Shown here: positions 34,256 to 45,107 of the stretch, in pieces
Layout of the letters: each line of letters opens with the position of its first letter
How positions within the stretch are numbered: position 1 is the stretch's first letter
DNA from: Deinococcus rubellus
GTDB lineage: Bacteria; Deinococcota; Deinococci; Deinococcales; Deinococcaceae
Length of the DNA stretch: 64,000 nucleotides
Assembly: GCF_025244745.1 (NCBI RefSeq)
Contig: NZ_CP104213.1
Location: forward strand, 1,109,501-1,173,500
Reading direction: 5' to 3'
Made by a program: the position numbers and the translations under genes
The notes under the pieces: model-generated
What the model was told of the DNA's origin: nothing
Databases searched by the model: none
Seen by the model: only the letters and a program-made list of their open reading frames with translations

Positions 34256-34266
34256 GGGAGGACGCT

Positions 34267-35256
34267 ATGGCCGACGATTACGGCTACATCAATGCCCGCA
34301 TTAAAATGATGCGGACCCAGCTCTTCGGTGAGCGCGCGCTCGAGGCCGCGCTCGGCGCGCAGAGCTATCCTGAATTTCTGCGGCTGCTGAGCGAGTCCGA
34401 GCTGTCGGGCGACCTCGCCGGGGCCACGGCCCAGGGCGCGGGCCTGCCGGAACTCGACCAGGGCCTCTCCAAGAATTTCTTCGAAAACGTGGATAAGGTC
34501 TACCGCCTCGCGGACGGCGACGCCAAGACCGAAATCGGCGTGCTGCTGCAAAAGTGGGACCTGGTCAACCTCAAGTCGATTGCCCGTGGCCTGACCAGCG
34601 GGCGCAGCGGTGAGCAACTCTCCGCGAGTCTGATTCCTGGCGGCACCATTCCGATGACCACCTTGCAGACGGCCTTGCAGGGCGGCGATCTCTCGGCGGC
34701 GGCCACCGCGCTGACCCTCACCGGTCATCCGCTGGCCCCAGCCTTCCGTGAGGGCGTCTCCGCCTACAGCGCCAGCAGTAAGCTGCTCGACCTGGAAATC
34801 GCGCTCGACCAGGCGTATTACCGCTACGCTTTGCGGGTCTCGCGCAACACCTCTCTGCGCCGCTACCTCTCGCAGGAAGTGGACGTGACCAATGCGCTGA
34901 CCTCGCGCTCCCTGCGCGCAGCCCAGGGCGGCACCAACCCGGCGCTGTTCGTGGAAGGTGGGCGCAATATCGACGCCGGAACGTTTGCTCGCCTCACCGA
35001 GGGTGACCCCAGCGGTGCGGGCGAGATGGCCCCGATTCTGGAAGCGGTGGGTCCTGCCGAGGCCGAGCGGGCCGCCCGCGACATTCTCGATAATGCGGCC
35101 CGCAACGCCGCCGCTGGCGATCCGCTGGGCGTGGGCGTGGCGATCGATTACCTGCGCCGTAAGGAACAGGAGATCGCCAAACTCCGCTTAATCGGGCGCG
35201 GTAAGTTCTACAACGTGCCCAGCGAGCAGATCCGTCAGGAGGTGACCCAAGCATGA
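34267..35256 (+). CDS. V/A-type ATPase subunit C (d-like socket)
   Basis: Funnel-shaped subunit that joins the K ring to the D/F central shaft. 329 residues, all helical. It begins DDYGYINARIKMMRTQLF, the typical Y-x-x-x-R-(I/V) opening of the family. The end KLRLIGRGKFYNVPSEQIRQEV corresponds to the conserved L-R-x-I-x-x-G-K segment. 11 bases after subunit E; its stop overlaps the subunit F ATG. Confidence 0.93.
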   Translation: MADDYGYINARIKMMRTQLFGERALEAALGAQSYPEFLRLLSESELSGDLAGATAQGAGLPELDQGLSKNFFENVDKVYRLADGDAKTEIGVLLQKWDLVNLKSIARGLTSGRSGEQLSASLIPGGTIPMTTLQTALQGGDLSAAATALTLTGHPLAPAFREGVSAYSASSKLLDLEIALDQAYYRYALRVSRNTSLRRYLSQEVDVTNALTSRSLRAAQGGTNPALFVEGGRNIDAGTFARLTEGDPSGAGEMAPILEAVGPAEAERAARDILDNAARNAAAGDPLGVGVAIDYLRRKEQEIAKLRLIGRGKFYNVPSEQIRQEVTQA

Positions 35257-35609
35257 GCCAGCCGAGCAAGAACGCGGCAACGGCGCAGAGGGTGGTCGTG
35301 CTGGCCGACAACGAGACCGCCACCGGCTACCGTCTGGCCGGGGCGCATGTCGTGGAGGCCACCCCTGCCGACGCCCAGGCCAAGCTCGAAGAGCTGATCG
35401 TTGGGGGCGGCTACGGTCTGGTGGCGGTGGACACCGGCCTGATTGCCGACCCGGCGACCAGCACCGCCCGGATCATGCGTGGGCGCGATCTGCCGATCAT
35501 CTTGCCGATTCCCAGTCTCAGCGACGCTTTTTCCACCGAACAGGTGGACGCCAAAGCCTACATGGGCAAACTGGTGCGCGAGACGATCGGCTTCGACATC
35601 AAACTGTAA
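35253..35609 (+). CDS. V/A-type ATPase subunit F
   Basis: Central-shaft regulatory subunit, 118 residues with a CheY-like alpha/beta fold. RVVVLADNETATGYRLAGAHVVEA is the conserved first strand and D-x-x-T-x-x-G-x-x-L-A-G segment. GYGLVAVDTGLI and PIILPIPSL are the following strands, and YMGKLVRETIGFDIKL is the C-terminal helix. ATGA overlap with subunit C. A 112-base gap with a TAGACT but no clear -35 separates it from subunit A. Confidence 0.93.
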   Translation: MSQPSKNAATAQRVVVLADNETATGYRLAGAHVVEATPADAQAKLEELIVGGGYGLVAVDTGLIADPATSTARIMRGRDLPIILPIPSLSDAFSTEQVDAKAYMGKLVRETIGFDIKL

Positions 35610-35721
35610 GCGAGTCTGAGGGTTCTGAGGTCCAGGGGGCGGCGGCAGTGCCCGGTTACTGAAGGCACGGCGCTTTTCCCCTAGACTTTCAGACCTCTCA
35701 ACGTTCTTTTAAGGAGTAACC

Positions 35722-38891
<3,170 letters not shown>

Positions 38892-38970
38892 GTGGTGGGC
38901 AGTGGGCGGTGGGGAGGAGTTGATCTTTCCGCGTCGCCCACCGCCTGAAACCCCAAAAGGGAGGTGAATC

Positions 38971-39633
38971 ATGGCAGACATCAGTCCCACCCGCAGCGCC
39001 CTGCTGGCCGCCAAAGCCAGCCTCAAGACCGCCACCAGCGGTGCAGACCTGCTCAAGCGCAAGCGTGACGCCCTCATCGGTGAGTTCTTTGCGCTGATCA
39101 AGGACGCACTGGCCGCCCGCGAGGAGTTGTCGGGCGTCAGCAAGGGCGCGTATGTCTCGCTGTTCTCGGCCAAAGCCTGGGACAGTCCCGAGGCCGTCGA
39201 GAGCCTGAGTCTGGCGCAGGGCAGCGAGTACAGCGTCAACATGGAAATCGAGAGCATCTACGGCGTGAAAGTGCCGAAGATGCAGATTCCCGAGCGCAAC
39301 ACCGCCGCCGCATTCAGTCCGATCAACGTCGGTTCGCGCACCATCCAGGCCGCCACCGACTTTCAGACCGTCATGAGCGCGCTGGTGAAGGTGGCCGCCA
39401 CCGAGACCAAGCTGCGGCGCATCGGCGAGGAGATCAAAAAGACCTCACGCCGCGTCAACGCGCTGGAACAGGTGGTTATTCCCGGTGTGCTCAACGAGAT
39501 CCGTTTCATTCGCGGGGTACTCGATCAGCGCGAACGCGAGGAGAGCTTCCGCCTCAAGAAAATCAAGGCCAAGCTGGAGCGCGAGGCTGCCGCCAATAAG
39601 AAAGCGGCAAAAGAAGCGCAAGCTGCCGACTGA
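38971..39633 (+). CDS. atpD: V/A-type ATPase central-shaft subunit D
   Basis: Rotor shaft, 220 residues, nearly all helix with long N- and C-terminal coiled coils. SPTRSALLAAKASLKTATSGADLLKRKRDALIGEF is the conserved opening (P-T-R-x-x-L/K, L-L-K-x-K-R-D). KKTSRRVNALEQVVIPGVLNEIRFIRGVLDQREREESFRLKKIK is the C-terminal family signature. GGGAGGTG precedes the ATG. Last gene of the operon; a terminator follows. Confidence 0.95.
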   Translation: MADISPTRSALLAAKASLKTATSGADLLKRKRDALIGEFFALIKDALAAREELSGVSKGAYVSLFSAKAWDSPEAVESLSLAQGSEYSVNMEIESIYGVKVPKMQIPERNTAAAFSPINVGSRTIQAATDFQTVMSALVKVAATETKLRRIGEEIKKTSRRVNALEQVVIPGVLNEIRFIRGVLDQREREESFRLKKIKAKLEREAAANKKAAKEAQAAD

Positions 39634-39650
39634 GCGTTGCTTTATACCGA

Positions 39651-39684
39651 AGCCGCCGTTTCCTGATGGGGACGGCGGTTTTCT
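39651..39684 (+). terminator. Rho-independent terminator of the V-ATPase operon
   Basis: CCGCCGT and ACGGCGG form a perfect 7-bp stem (extendable at the base) with a 12-base loop, followed by TTTTC. It lies 20 bases after the subunit D stop and ends at the stop codon of the convergent HD gene. Confidence 0.85.
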
Positions 39685-40253
39685 CATTCCTCCGGCGAGT
39701 CGGCCAGTTTCCGAGCGGCGGCTTCCAGATGCGCCCGTGCTGCCGCTTCTAGCCCTGCAAATTCTGGCGTGCTGTAAACCTGCTCCTGGCTCAGAAAGTG
39801 CTGCAAGATGGCCTGCCGCCCGCTCCGGTAAGCGGGCCAGGGCACAAAAGCATATTCCTGCCGGATGGACTGCTCATAGGCCCAGAAGTCTGCATCGGCA
39901 GCGCCAAAAACTGCCAGGTCGGCGTCCACGATCAGGGCGGCGGTGGGGGTCTGTGGCGGCGTGTCGTGCCGGGTCGCCAGGATCAGCGCCGCCACCTCCT
40001 GCCGGAGCTCGGGGGACGCGCCCTGCACTGTGAGCCATTCGCCAAACACCTGCGCGCTGCGCTCCTCGTTGTCATTCCTGGCCGGGTCGTAGATCAGATC
40101 GTGGCCCCAGACCGCCAGTTCCAGCGGCAGCAGCAGGTCGGTTCGCGACTTCAGGGCGACCAGCATGTGTTCGACATGGTGGAGATTGTGGTAGGCCCGC
40201 CCGGCTTCCGAGTAGAACGGCGTGCAGAACGCCCATACCGCCGCCAGCTTCAT
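39684..40253 (-). CDS. HD-superfamily metal-dependent phosphohydrolase
   Basis: 189 residues of the predicted HD hydrolase group (COG4339 type). YHNLHHVEHML near residue 20 supplies the first His, AVWGHDLIYDPARNDNEERSA is the H-D plus Y-D/N-E-x-x-S motif, and LIVDADLAVFG carries the last Asp. AYEQSIRQEYAFVPWPAYRSGRQAILQHFL is the conserved C-terminal helix. Substrate unknown. ATG overlaps the stop of the upstream nucleoside hydrolase, so both are probably translated from one message, which suggests nucleotide or nucleoside metabolism. Confidence 0.85.
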   Translation of the reverse strand: MKLAAVWAFCTPFYSEAGRAYHNLHHVEHMLVALKSRTDLLLPLELAVWGHDLIYDPARNDNEERSAQVFGEWLTVQGASPELRQEVAALILATRHDTPPQTPTAALIVDADLAVFGAADADFWAYEQSIRQEYAFVPWPAYRSGRQAILQHFLSQEQVYSTPEFAGLEAAARAHLEAAARKLADSPEE

Positions 40254-41188
40254 GGCAGCTGTCTCAGCGCCTCGGTGATCAGCCCGTAAACTCCCGATTC
40301 ATCGGCCCTTGTCACCAGTTGCACGTTTGGCTCGCCGTCCACGCGCACCGTTTCGCCCAGGCGTTCGCCGCTGTCGGTCATGGTTACCACGCGGGCTGCC
40401 TCCCACCCGAACAGCTCCGGCGCGAGCATCAGCGCCGCCGTGCAGGGGTCGTGCAGGGCTCCCACGCTCTGACCCAGCTTGCCGATGCGGTCCAAGTAGT
40501 CGTCAAGGAGGGCGGCGCAGGTGTGGGCGGCAGCTGTGCCGACAGCGGCAAGTTGCTGCGCCCGCTGCCGCGTCACCTGTACTTGGCGGGTCAGGTTCAG
40601 CCCGATCAGCGAGAGTTTCGCCCCGGCTTTCAGCACCACGTCGAAGGCGTGCGGGTCGGCGTAGGTGTTGAATTCGGCGCGGGGGGTGGTGTTGCCGAGT
40701 CGAGGTGCCCCGTTCTCCAGACTGCCGCCCATCACGATGATCTGCCGGGCTTCCCTCAGTACGCCGGGTCTGAGCCGCTCGGCCAGCGCCAGGTTGGTCA
40801 GCGGCCCGGTGGCCAGCACACTGATCTCGCCGGGCTGGGCGCAGAGTTGCCGGATCAGCGCCAGAGCAGCGTGTTCGCCCTGAACGGGCCGGGTCGGCTC
40901 TGGCAGTGGCACGTTCCCCAGCCCGCCGACGCCGTGAATCTGCGGCGCGTACACCGGCTCACGCACCAGCGGGGCCAGCGCCCCGGCATAGACGGGCACG
41001 TCGTCCCGGCCCGCCAGCGTCAGCAGGGCACGGGCATTGTGGGTGGTGGCGCTCAGCGGCGCGTTGCCGTGCGTCGTGGACACGCCCAGCAGTTGCACGT
41101 CTGAGCGGCCCAGCAGGGTCAGCAAAGTGATGGCGTCGTCGCTGCCGGGGTCGCAGTCATGCCAGGTCGGGAAGGAGGAGGAGGTCAT
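40250..41188 (-). CDS. Inosine-uridine-preferring nucleoside hydrolase family protein
   Basis: Hydrolyses the N-glycosidic bond of nucleosides to free base and ribose. About 312 residues. HDCDPGSDDAITLL near the N-terminus is the Ca-binding D-x-D-x-x-x-D-D site, STTHGNAPL is the second conserved block, ATGPLTNLALAERL and MGGSLENGAPRLGNTTPRAEFNTYADPHAFDVV follow, and LHDPCTAALMLAPELF carries the last Ca-ligand Asp. Start chosen at ATG 41186-41188; the frame stays open for another 400 bases upstream but with no family sequence. Base preference cannot be read from the sequence. Confidence 0.92.
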   Translation of the reverse strand: MTSSSFPTWHDCDPGSDDAITLLTLLGRSDVQLLGVSTTHGNAPLSATTHNARALLTLAGRDDVPVYAGALAPLVREPVYAPQIHGVGGLGNVPLPEPTRPVQGEHAALALIRQLCAQPGEISVLATGPLTNLALAERLRPGVLREARQIIVMGGSLENGAPRLGNTTPRAEFNTYADPHAFDVVLKAGAKLSLIGLNLTRQVQVTRQRAQQLAAVGTAAAHTCAALLDDYLDRIGKLGQSVGALHDPCTAALMLAPELFGWEAARVVTMTDSGERLGETVRVDGEPNVQLVTRADESGVYGLITEALRQLP

Positions 41189-41273
41189 GGGTTTCATTAT
41201 CGGCTGTTGATGACTGCTGTGGCAGTTCCCGCATACTGCGCCGCGCGACCTGCTTTCCCGGCGTGACAATTCA

Positions 41274-41302
41274 TTGAACGGCTGTTCAAAGAATGCTAGG
41301 GT
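41274..41302 (+). promoter_or_regulatory. fabH promoter with built-in operator dyad
   Basis: -35 TTGAAC at 41274-41279, 17-base spacer, -10 TAGGGT at 41297-41302. The -35 is also the left arm of the dyad TTGAAC-GGCT-GTTCAA (41274-41289), so a repressor bound there would cover the -35. A TetR- or FapR-like lipid regulator is a plausible ligand (inference). Confidence 0.65.
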
Positions 41303-41321
41303 ATTTGGCGGAGGATTCACC

Positions 41322-42371
41322 ATGTCGCAGCCTGCCGCCCCAAGATCGACGCCGCCCATAGGCATTACCGCCGTGGGCGCGTACGCCCCCGACAAGATTG
41401 TCACCAACGAGGATTTCGCTGCCCGGCTCGACACCAACGACGAATGGATCGTCTCGCACACCGGCATCCGCGAGCGCCGATTTGTCAGCGAGGGCGAGTA
41501 CAGCTCGGTGCTGGGCGTGCGGGCCGTGCAGAATCTGCTGGAGCGTTTCCCTGACGCGTTGGAGGGGGTTGATGCGGTGGTCTGCGCCACCGCCACTCCC
41601 GACGCGCTGTTTCCCTCGACGGCGGCGCTGATCGCCGGGCAACTGGGCTTGCGCGGCGCGGCGGCCTTCGACGTGTCGGCGGCGTGCAGCGGCTTCGTCT
41701 ACGGCTGCTCGGTGGCGCACGGCCTGATTCTGGCGGGCGCGGCCACCAAAGTGCTGATGATCGGCGCGGACACCCTCAGCCGGGTCGTGGATCAGGATGA
41801 CCGGGGCACCGCCATTCTGTTCGGTGACGGCGCGGGTGCAGTGGTCATCGGCGAGGTGCCGCCGGGCTACGGCTTCGAGTCGTTCGTGCTGGGGGCCGAC
41901 GGCTCGGGTGCCGACAGCCTGTATATCCGCTGCATGGCGACCCAGCTGCCCAGCGGCCTTCAGATGGGCGAATTCACCGGCATGAATGGCCGCGAGGTCT
42001 TCAAATTCGCGGTGCGGGTCATGGTGGACAGTGGCAAGGCGGCCATGCACAAGGCCGGGCTGAGTGCCAGCGACGTGGACTGGCTGATTCCCCACCAGGC
42101 CAATATCCGCATCATTCAACCGGCTTGCGACCGCCTGGGCATTCCACTCAGCAAAACGGTGGTCAATCTGGAGCGCTACGGCAACACTTCCGCCGGATCG
42201 GTGCCGCTGGCCCTGGCAGAGGCCGTTCAAGACGGGCGCATTAAAGACGGCCAGCAGGTGCTGATGGTGGCCTTCGGCGGCGGCCTGAGCTGGGGCGCGG
42301 GCACTTTCAAGTGGTATGACAGCACCAAGCATCAGGCGGCCAGATCAGTGCCCGCCGAGGTCACGGCGTGA
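41322..42371 (+). CDS. fabH: 3-oxoacyl-ACP synthase III
   Basis: Initiates fatty-acid synthesis by condensing acetyl- or branched acyl-CoA with malonyl-ACP. 349 residues. Catalytic triad: Cys in VSAACSGFVYG, His in WLIPHQANIRI and Asn in ERYGNTSAGS. Start ATG 41322-41324 follows GGAGG by seven bases; upstream in-frame codons would not be translated from the promoter described here. It overlaps fabD by four bases. First gene of fabH-fabD-lipoprotein-fabG-acpP-fabF. Confidence 0.96.
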   Translation: MSQPAAPRSTPPIGITAVGAYAPDKIVTNEDFAARLDTNDEWIVSHTGIRERRFVSEGEYSSVLGVRAVQNLLERFPDALEGVDAVVCATATPDALFPSTAALIAGQLGLRGAAAFDVSAACSGFVYGCSVAHGLILAGAATKVLMIGADTLSRVVDQDDRGTAILFGDGAGAVVIGEVPPGYGFESFVLGADGSGADSLYIRCMATQLPSGLQMGEFTGMNGREVFKFAVRVMVDSGKAAMHKAGLSASDVDWLIPHQANIRIIQPACDRLGIPLSKTVVNLERYGNTSAGSVPLALAEAVQDGRIKDGQQVLMVAFGGGLSWGAGTFKWYDSTKHQAARSVPAEVTA

Positions 42372-43273
42372 AGATCGCGGCTCTCTTCCCCGGTCAGGGG
42401 TCGCATGCTGTCGGCATGAGCGCCGATCTGCTGGCCGACTTTCCCGCCGCCCGCGCCGTGTTCGAGGCGGCCGAGGCGACGCTGCCGGGCCTGCGTGCCC
42501 TGATCGAAACCGGGCCGCTCGACGCCCTGACCCTGACCGCCAACCAGCAGCCCGCCCTGGTGACGGCCAGCCTCGCCGCCTACCGGGCCTGGCAGGCGCA
42601 CACGGGCCTGACGCCCTTCGCGGCGGCGGGCCACAGTCTGGGCGAGTACAGCGCCCACGTCGCCGCCGGAACCCTGGAGTTGGAAGTGGCCCTGCGGCTG
42701 ACCCGCCGGCGCGGTGAGCTGATGCAGGAAGCAGTGCCGGTCGGCGTCGGCGCAATGGCGGCCATCATGGGCGATCCGGGCGCGGTGGAGGAAGTCTGCG
42801 CGGGTATTGAAGGGGTGCAGCCCGCCAACTACAACGCGCCCACCCAGACCGTCATTTCCGGTGAGAAGGCGGCAGTGGACGCAGCAGCGGCCCAGCTCAA
42901 AGCACGCGGCCTTAAAGCCATTCCCTTGAAAGTCAGCGCCCCCTTTCATTGCGCGCTGATGCAGCCCGCTGCTGAGGCGCTGGCTCCCGATTTGCGGGCC
43001 GGGCCACTCGGCCAGATGGCCTTTCCGGTGGTGGCAAATGTGAACGCCCAGGCCATCAGCGAGGCTGTGCAGGTGCCGGAGCTGCTCATCGACCAGATCA
43101 CCGGCAGCGTCAGGTGGGTGCAGAGCGTTCGCCGACTGGCCGACATGGGCGTGGACGTGTTCGTGGAGTTCGGGCCGGGCACTGTGCTGACTGGACTCGT
43201 GAAGCGAATTTTGCCCGAAGCGCGGGTCATGAATGTGGGGAACTTGAGCCAGGTGCAGGAGTTTTCGCTGTAG
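42368..43273 (+). CDS. fabD: Malonyl-CoA:ACP transacylase
   Basis: Loads malonate from CoA onto ACP. 301 residues. LFPGQGSHAVGM is the N-terminal signature, GHSLGEYSAHVAA contains the nucleophilic Ser, RRRGELMQEAVP carries the malonate-binding Arg, and PFHCALMQPA supplies the catalytic His. VFVEFGPGTVLTGLVKRIL is the conserved end. GTG start overlaps fabH (GTGA). Confidence 0.96.
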   Translation: MKIAALFPGQGSHAVGMSADLLADFPAARAVFEAAEATLPGLRALIETGPLDALTLTANQQPALVTASLAAYRAWQAHTGLTPFAAAGHSLGEYSAHVAAGTLELEVALRLTRRRGELMQEAVPVGVGAMAAIMGDPGAVEEVCAGIEGVQPANYNAPTQTVISGEKAAVDAAAAQLKARGLKAIPLKVSAPFHCALMQPAAEALAPDLRAGPLGQMAFPVVANVNAQAISEAVQVPELLIDQITGSVRWVQSVRRLADMGVDVFVEFGPGTVLTGLVKRILPEARVMNVGNLSQVQEFSL

Positions 43274-43346
43274 GGCGCGGCTTCACACGTGCCGAAAAGG
43301 CCTTCTGGCTTGCGTCGCAGTTCAGCAGCATAGACAATGACTTATT

Positions 43347-43802
43347 ATGAAATTGCTTGCTCCTGCCTTACTCATGATGGCGGCGGTCACGGCCTGTAAC
43401 CGGGACGTGGGATTCAAACCACTCCCCATTTCCCTGGCCACCCATCCCAGCGTGCTGCGCGGAACGTGGAATGGTAGCACCACCAGCCAGGCATTGGGCC
43501 TGCAACTGACCGCCACTTACGACACGACCCGCCAGTATCAGGTATCTGGAACGGGCAGTCTGGACAGTGAGGCGCTGACGGTGGCGGGTACGGTGAACGG
43601 CGGTTCGCTGCACAGCTACTTGAAAGCCCAGAATTCACCTGCTCCAGAATTTGCTGATCTGACTTTGAAGCGCTCGGGCAAGACCGATCTGAAACTGACC
43701 TGCTCTGCCGACAGCAGGGACGCGACGCTTGTCTACTGGTTCTGGCAATGTTCCCTGCCAGGCGAGACGACTTTATTCGAGCTGACGAAAGGAACTCCAT
43801 GA
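43347..43802 (+). CDS. Small predicted lipoprotein of unknown function inside the fab operon
   Basis: 151 residues. The N-terminus MKLLAPALLMMAAVTACNRD is a lipoprotein signal with V-T-A-C as lipobox, so the mature protein should be membrane-anchored at Cys17. The rest looks like a small beta-rich domain (VLRGTWNGSTTSQALGLQLTATYDTTRQYQVSGTGSL...TVAGTVNGG) and contains two further cysteines near LKLTCSAD and FWQCSLP that could form a disulfide. I recognise no family. No good ribosome site precedes the ATG, and a TAGACA lies 11 bases upstream. Its end overlaps the fabG start by four bases, so it is coupled to fabG. Confidence 0.75.
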   Translation: MKLLAPALLMMAAVTACNRDVGFKPLPISLATHPSVLRGTWNGSTTSQALGLQLTATYDTTRQYQVSGTGSLDSEALTVAGTVNGGSLHSYLKAQNSPAPEFADLTLKRSGKTDLKLTCSADSRDATLVYWFWQCSLPGETTLFELTKGTP

Positions 43803-44554
43803 CCAACCCAACCATCCCCCAACGCGTCGCTCTCATCACCGGAGCTGGGCGTGGCCTCGGTAGAGCGATGGCCCTCAAACTGGCCGCTGACGGCTTTGCG
43901 GTGGCCGTTCACTACGGGCGCAGCAGCCAGGAAGCCGAGGCGCTGGCCGAGCAGATTCGCGCGGCGGGCGGCGTCGCCCAGACCTTCAAGGCTGACCTCT
44001 CGGTGCCTGCCAACGCGGGCAAACTGGTGGAGGACGTGGCGGTCCAGATGGGCGGCCTGCATGTGCTGGTCAACAACGCCGGAATCACCCGCGATGGCCT
44101 CGCCATCCGCATGAAGGACGAGGACTGGGACGCCGTCATTCAGACCAACCTGAGCAGTGCTTTCGCCGCCTGCCGGGCCGCCATCAAGATCATGATGCGG
44201 GCGAAAAGCGGACGAATCATCAATGTGTCCAGCGTGGTGGGTCTGATGGGCAACCCCGGTCAGGCCAATTACGTCGCCAGCAAGGCGGGCCTGATCGGGC
44301 TGACCAAGGCGCTCGCCAAGGAGTACGGAGGCCGCAACATCACCGTGAACGCACTGGCCCCCGGATTTATCGCCTCCGACATGACCGACGCCCTGAGCGA
44401 AACCCAGAAGGCGGGCTACGTGGCCGCCATTCCGCTGGGTCGCCTGGGCCAGCCAGAGGATGTGGCCGCGTTGGTGGGCTTCCTCGCCTCCGATGCGGCG
44501 GGCTATATCACCGGGCAGGTCATCGGGGTGGACGGCGGGCTGTATCCGCACTGA
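43799..44554 (+). CDS. fabG: 3-oxoacyl-ACP reductase
   Basis: NADPH-dependent reductase of the elongation cycle. 251 residues. ALITGAGRGLGRAMALKL is the cofactor motif, NNAGITRDGLAIRMKDEDWDAVI the N-N-A-G block, VSSVVGLMGNPGQANYVASKAGLIG the Ser-Tyr-Lys triad, and APGFIASDMTDAL with ITGQVIGVDGGLYPH the ends typical of FabG. Start ATG 43799-43801 with GAAAGGA upstream; it overlaps the lipoprotein stop. Confidence 0.96.
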   Translation: MTNPTIPQRVALITGAGRGLGRAMALKLAADGFAVAVHYGRSSQEAEALAEQIRAAGGVAQTFKADLSVPANAGKLVEDVAVQMGGLHVLVNNAGITRDGLAIRMKDEDWDAVIQTNLSSAFAACRAAIKIMMRAKSGRIINVSSVVGLMGNPGQANYVASKAGLIGLTKALAKEYGGRNITVNALAPGFIASDMTDALSETQKAGYVAAIPLGRLGQPEDVAALVGFLASDAAGYITGQVIGVDGGLYPH

Positions 44555-44563
44555 GGGGGCAGT

Positions 44564-44653
44564 TTATTTGCAGGCCGCCAGCTTCTTGACGATCTCGTAG
44601 CCGCCGCTGAGGGTCGTGCCTGCGGCGTGCTGCGAAGCCGCATACTGCAAGCT
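44564..44653 (-). pseudogene. Possible 3' remnant of a lost gene between fabG and acpP
   Basis: On the minus strand a 29-codon frame bounded by TAA codons reads SLQYAASQHAAGTTLSGGY then EIVKKLAACK. Its composition looks like the end of a real protein, not antisense noise, but no start or upstream part is present. I cannot name the family. Confidence 0.3.
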
Positions 44654-44784
44654 TTAGAGGCCCGCGTGATCGGCAAACCGGGCTTCGGCTCTAATTTAGA
44701 CTCAGTTCCCCCGGCTTCCTCCGGTTGCCCGCCCCGTGTAGACTGTCGCAAGCCAAAGCACATCACTGCTCAGGAGGAACCATT

Positions 44785-45015
44785 ATGGATACTTACGAAC
44801 AAGTCAAGAATGTGATCGTGGACAAGCTCGGCGTCGAAGCCGACAAGGTGACGCCCGAGTCCCGTTTCGTCGAGGACCTCGGCGCGGACAGCCTGGAGAC
44901 CGTCGAGCTGATCATGGGCCTGGAAGACCAGTTCGGCGTGACCATCAGTGACGAGGCCGCCGAGAACATCCGTACGGTGCAGGCCGCCGTGGACTACATC
45001 AGCAGCCAGCAGTAA
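44785..45015 (+). CDS. acpP: Acyl carrier protein
   Basis: Carries the growing acyl chain on phosphopantetheine. 76 residues, acidic, four-helix pattern. [28 protein letters not shown] contains the attachment Ser in D-S-L. Start ATG 44785-44787 after AGGAGG. A 230-base gap separates it from fabG and holds a TAGACT at about 44740 that could be the -10 of a separate acpP promoter, as expected for such an abundant protein. Confidence 0.97.
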   Translation: MDTYEQVKNVIVDKLGVEADKVTPESRFVEDLGADSLETVELIMGLEDQFGVTISDEAAENIRTVQAAVDYISSQQ

Positions 45016-45107
45016 CGCCGCGCAAGGTCGGGCCGGGGGCGGATGCGGAAAAGCCGTGTTCGCCCCTCACCATGAAGGCCCAGGCCGCGAGGCTGGAGGA
45101 CACAACG

